A stretch of 64,000 nt of DNA, from contig CM026428.1 in assembly GCA_014871385.1 (NCBI GenBank), positions 8,394,798 through 8,458,797 of the forward strand. The letters are read 5' to 3'. Source of the DNA: Ceratodon purpureus. Its lineage: Eukaryota > Streptophyta > Bryopsida > Pseudoditrichales > Ditrichaceae. The notes beneath the pieces are model-generated. The model did not search any database, was not told the origin of the DNA, and saw only the letters and a list, made by a program, of their open reading frames with translations. Positions 60,982 to 64,000 of this stretch are shown piece after piece; within the stretch, counting starts at the first letter, position 1; each line of letters starts with the position of its first letter. A program made the position numbers and the translations under genes.

Positions 60982-63900
60982 TTATCTTTTGGCCCAGAGG
61001 TGAGTCAGGATTCCACTCTCTAGGAGTAGCTTCACTTCGTTGAAACTAAAGGTAGGCGCATGGATGAAAAGCTCGGCTTCGGGATCACGGTTGCACACCT
61101 TCAAGAGGATGTGATATATGTGCTTACAGTAAGTGAACTGAACCCTGCCTCAAAAAGTAGTCATCGTCTTCCTAAATGCAGGGCAAGTGCAGCTAGGGCA
61201 AGAGCTGATGGTGATATGGTAACGTGTGATGTTGGGGGCAATGCCGGAATCAAGCTGAATGATGCAACCATGGCCCGGCTCAGGAATCATGGTGATGGAA
61301 CGGAGACGAGCTTTGAGGGACTCGGAGGAGCCCATGGAGAGTCGCTGCGCCGTATTGGGGCGAGTGGCAGTGCGCTTCACCATCTTGCCATCTCTCCTAC
61401 CCGGATAACGGTCAGCGTCTGCAGGAACTGAAACCGAACTGAGATTTTTAGGGAGCGGGGCAGAGGAGAAGAGGCGTCTTGGGGAGACCGGCTTCTTCTG
61501 CGGAAGTTGAAACCCTGCTGCTTCGAGAGCGAGAATCTCAGTGAGCTTTAGGTTAGTACCTATTTTCACTGGCCAGATCTCAGGAATGGAGGGCACTTCC
61601 TGGTCCTTCGAGTAGTGTGCTACCCATTTACGCTTACTGCCTTTCACGCAGCGCTCAATATCGTCGGAGCAGAAGAAGAACTCCGTCCTCTCAGTTATGT
61701 TCCTGCGATAGTTAGTCCAGACTCCAGTATACGTCGGTGCAGCAGTGAAGTTTGGGCCCCTCACTATTTTCTCAGTACATTTTTTTTTCGTAACAGCTCT
61801 CTGGGCCCAGCAGCACTTAGCAGAAGTCTTAGGAAGCCTGGAGATGTGCCACTCTCTCTCATTCACCTTCGTTTCTTCTACAGCGTTGACATGACGTATG
61901 CCTGCTTCATTCTCGTGCGAAGCTAAAGGTGAAGGAGCTTTCGGTGCTGGTGATTGGTCCTCCTCTGCCTCAGCGTCATGTTCAGAATCGTCTTCCACAA
62001 TCACGGGCATCTGCACAAGGCGGGGTCTGACGGCGCGTCCGGGACCTCTTGGACGCGAAAAGTTAACCAGGTCGGGGCGATGTGACTCCTCCTCAGCTCC
62101 GATGGGCACGTCGGCCTTCCGCTTCTGTGATCCAAAAACTTCTGCTCCAGGCATGACAGGTTCACGGGTGCAAAACTCATCTGCTCCAGGCATGTCGAGC
62201 ATGGGATCTTCGAGAAGCGCAGGATTTCCTGTAATTTTTGCTCTGCGCTCCGCCATCCTGAGCTTCAGTTCTTTCTTCGATGGACCTGTTCCGCCCAGGT
62301 CACCCTTCAGAAACTGGTAATAGTTAACAACCTGTAGAAATGCCCGAACATAATCATCGACGGTGGCAACGTAGAGATCGCTGCCGTTGTTCCCCGAAGC
62401 TTGGAGCCACTTGTTGTGAACAGTTTCGGCGAGGTTGCAGGTGGGCATCTCTGTAAGTTCTTCTTCAGTGAATTTCTGCAGTGTAGACAAAGAAATTAGT
62501 TAGATTTAAAGATAGTTAAGTAAGGGGTTCTAGGGAAGACGAGGGCACTGCAAAAGCACTGCCGTTAACGGCACTCCTTTTGCAGCCCCCTCGGTGACAC
62601 TCGATGGCCTACGCTGACACTAAAGTAGAGATTCCAGGATAGTTTCGTGAGGGGCCCCCAAGTGCAAACTTGGGCATTGAAGAAGCAGTGCCGTTAACGG
62701 CACTCCTTTTGCAGCGCCTTCGCTGACACTCGGCGGCCTTCGTTAAAACTGAAGGATAGCACCTACGACAGTTTTGTGGGGGACCCTCGAGCGAAGGCGA
62801 CGGCACTGCAAATGCAATGCCGTTAACGGCACTACTTTTACAGTGCCCTCGTTGACACTCGAGGGCCTTCGTTTACAGCCATCGAAATAAGTTCTTCTGA
62901 GTAGGGTGATATGATAAGGAATGAAAGTAACGTATCACAGTTCATGGGATAACTTACCCCAGACATGAATCCTCCCCACTGGCGGTAGCGGTGGTGCCAA
63001 TAAGCCAACCACTGATCCAGTTTGGTCAGTGCCACCTCGCCCAGAAGCCCGGTCGATACCCACCAGGCTCGCAACGCGTGGTACAGAGTGTCCGCCTCTG
63101 TCAAACTCTGGGCTGCCTTGTACTGGTTACACATCTTCTTGTGCTGCTCTCGGAGTTCTTCAGGAAAGTACTTCACTGTATACTGCAGCATGCTCTTAGT
63201 CCAATGGAAGAGGCAGGACCTCTCACGATCCTCCATTCGGTCCTCTTTGTTGCCATTGCCGTAGATAATCCGCACAGCATTCCAGTTCGCCTGCGCATTG
63301 TCCGCCATGAAGCCCTTGAAATTTGGTGCATCAACGCCGTTCCGGTTCATGACGAGATTCAGGTTCTTCCAGAAGACGAGCTGGGCTTCCGTATCCTCGG
63401 ATTGCATGTCGCAGCTGGCGATTGTCATCACTCGGCAGTACGTGGCGTCGTACACATGGCAAGCCATGGTTGACCATTTCGTTACACGTTTCACGTGGTC
63501 GAACATTAACCATGCGTTCTCAAGGTCTCCGCCAGCTTGCATCCGACATACCAAGTCGACACCACTCCCGGGACCAACTTCGGACATCTTGAACACAAAG
63601 ACTTTTTCCCGTTCGGCCCCCTGACCCGGGAACTTGTTCTCTTGGACGAACGCCCACAGACTGATTCCACGGAGTTTAGTGATTGCGTCCATTACACCGT
63701 ACCTTCTGAGTCGACGAAACGTCATGACTTTGTTGCGGATGTTCGGGGATGCCATGTCTTTGCAGCGATCAAAGACCGGGATAAGCTCCTCCATGCTCAG
63801 CTTCTTCGGCGATGAGTCCTCTGGCTGAAGAAGGTAGCTGCCGATCAGAACCTTACTTGCCTCCAAGACAACAGCGCTCTTCGTAGCTCTTGAAGACATC

Positions 63901-64000
63901 ATCTCCACCTGCTCTTCAATTAGGCTTCCAATCTCCGCCTTTGTATCCCTGTAGTCTCCAACCTTGACTGGGTGATCATGTGTTCCGATATGGATACATG
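60982..64000 (-). pseudogene. Mutator-type transposase, copy 2, partial at window edge, one stop
   Basis: The minus-strand gene enters the window already coding (GTHDHPVKVGDYRD, part of the zinc finger). It has the MULE region HVYDATYCRVMTIASCD, FKGFMADNAQANWNAVRIIY and RERSCLFHWTKSML. The exon ends at 62958 with donor GTAAGT, and a 482-bp intron with palindromic repeats leads to exon 62475-60982. That exon opens KFTEEELTEMPTCNLAETVH and carries the SWIM pattern SCPSCTCPAFRKTMTTF, then TGA at 61152-61150, then QFTYCKHIYHILLKVC to a TAA at 60982. Copy 1 has CGA at the stop position, so this is a CpG C-to-T change. All SWIM cysteines and the histidine are present here, unlike copy 1. Only this single nonsense mutation is seen in the visible part. 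Confidence 0.85.
62520..62880. repeat. Three 129-bp tandem repeats with a perfect palindrome, in the transposase intron
   Basis: TGCCGTTAACGGCA occurs at 62560, 62689 and 62818, an exact 129-bp period. In the first unit it sits within a longer stem (CTGCAAAAG ... CTTTTGCAG). Each unit also repeats a GACACTCG-GGCCT block. Copy 1's intron at the same place is only 106 bp and lacks this array, so the array is specific to copy 2. Confidence 0.9.

Larger units (their letters stand above)
59165..64000. mobile_element. Second Mutator-like element of the same family, left part only (copy 2)
   Basis: CTTGTATG followed by GCGAGCGGCGAGCGGAGAGC lies at 59168-59240 and the inner CCCTATAACCGTGG motif at about 59350. 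A T-rich arm, a conserved small ORF on plus and the Mutator-type transposase on minus then follow, in the same order, orientation and spacing as copy 1 (end to small ORF about 1.0 kb in both). The window ends inside the transposase, so the right end and any cargo are unseen. Confidence 0.8.

Noticed and set aside
62520..62880. CRISPR-like or RNA-gene interpretation of the palindromic array
   Set aside because: Units are whole 129-bp tandem copies without unique spacers, in an intron of a eukaryotic transposase.
1..64000. tRNA or rRNA genes
   Set aside because: No cloverleaf with recognisable A/B boxes and no rRNA-like segment was noticed on reading both strands; a covariance-model scan was not possible here.

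Overview
This looks like nuclear DNA from a land plant or close streptophyte relative, dominated by transposons. Several things point that way: a plant-type CACTA (TNP2/DUF4218/DUF4216) transposase, Mutator-type transposases with WRKY-GCM1-like and SWIM zinc motifs, a SUVR4-like H3K9 methyltransferase, plant-like homologues of MPDU1, MutS2 and NSF, short GT-AG introns of about 60-130 bp, and decay that fits CG/CHG methylation. A non-seed plant or charophyte seems most likely, but the window alone does not settle the species. No intact ordinary host gene is evident; what remains is transposon genes and captured or decayed host gene fragments.

Layout. 1-6046: a decayed NSF (SEC18) ATPase fragment on the minus strand, minisatellites, a 197-bp direct duplication and unassigned DNA. 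6047-22679: a complete 16.6-kb CACTA element whose CACTAGTGG ends are flanked by a TAG/TAG target duplication. It holds the TNP2-type transposase on plus, a second-protein gene and small ORFs on minus, and a coiled-coil gene on plus. 22680-24858: no gene seen. 24859 to about 42955: a putative 18-kb Mutator-like element with GAGCGG-rich inverted ends. It carries a small conserved ORF, a damaged transposase gene split by a 738-bp insertion, a repeat-rich ORF, an MPDU1-like gene with one stop, a MutS2 fragment with its introns, a multi-exon ParB-like plus DNA-methylase-like gene, and an unknown ORF. 43600-47431: a pogo/Tigger-type transposase relic and a coiled-coil ORF. 48240-49440: T-rich satellite. 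49884-56253: one long gene with coiled coil, RING-like, pre-SET, SET and post-SET parts; its large intron holds a 1,558-bp non-autonomous element with the same GAGCGG ends and a perfect 10-bp target duplication. 56447-58386: a DDE-type transposase converging on the SET gene. 59170-64000: the left part of a second copy of the large Mutator-like element.

Working together. Two different DNA transposon systems here sit with chromatin or DNA modification genes: a ParB/DNA-methylase-like gene inside the Mutator-like element, and an H3K9-methyltransferase-like gene next to an unassigned DDE transposase. The two Mutator-like copies allow direct comparison and show point-mutation decay. Nearly all open frames are broken by TAG or TGA, never TAA, as expected from loss of methylated cytosines in CAG and CGA codons.
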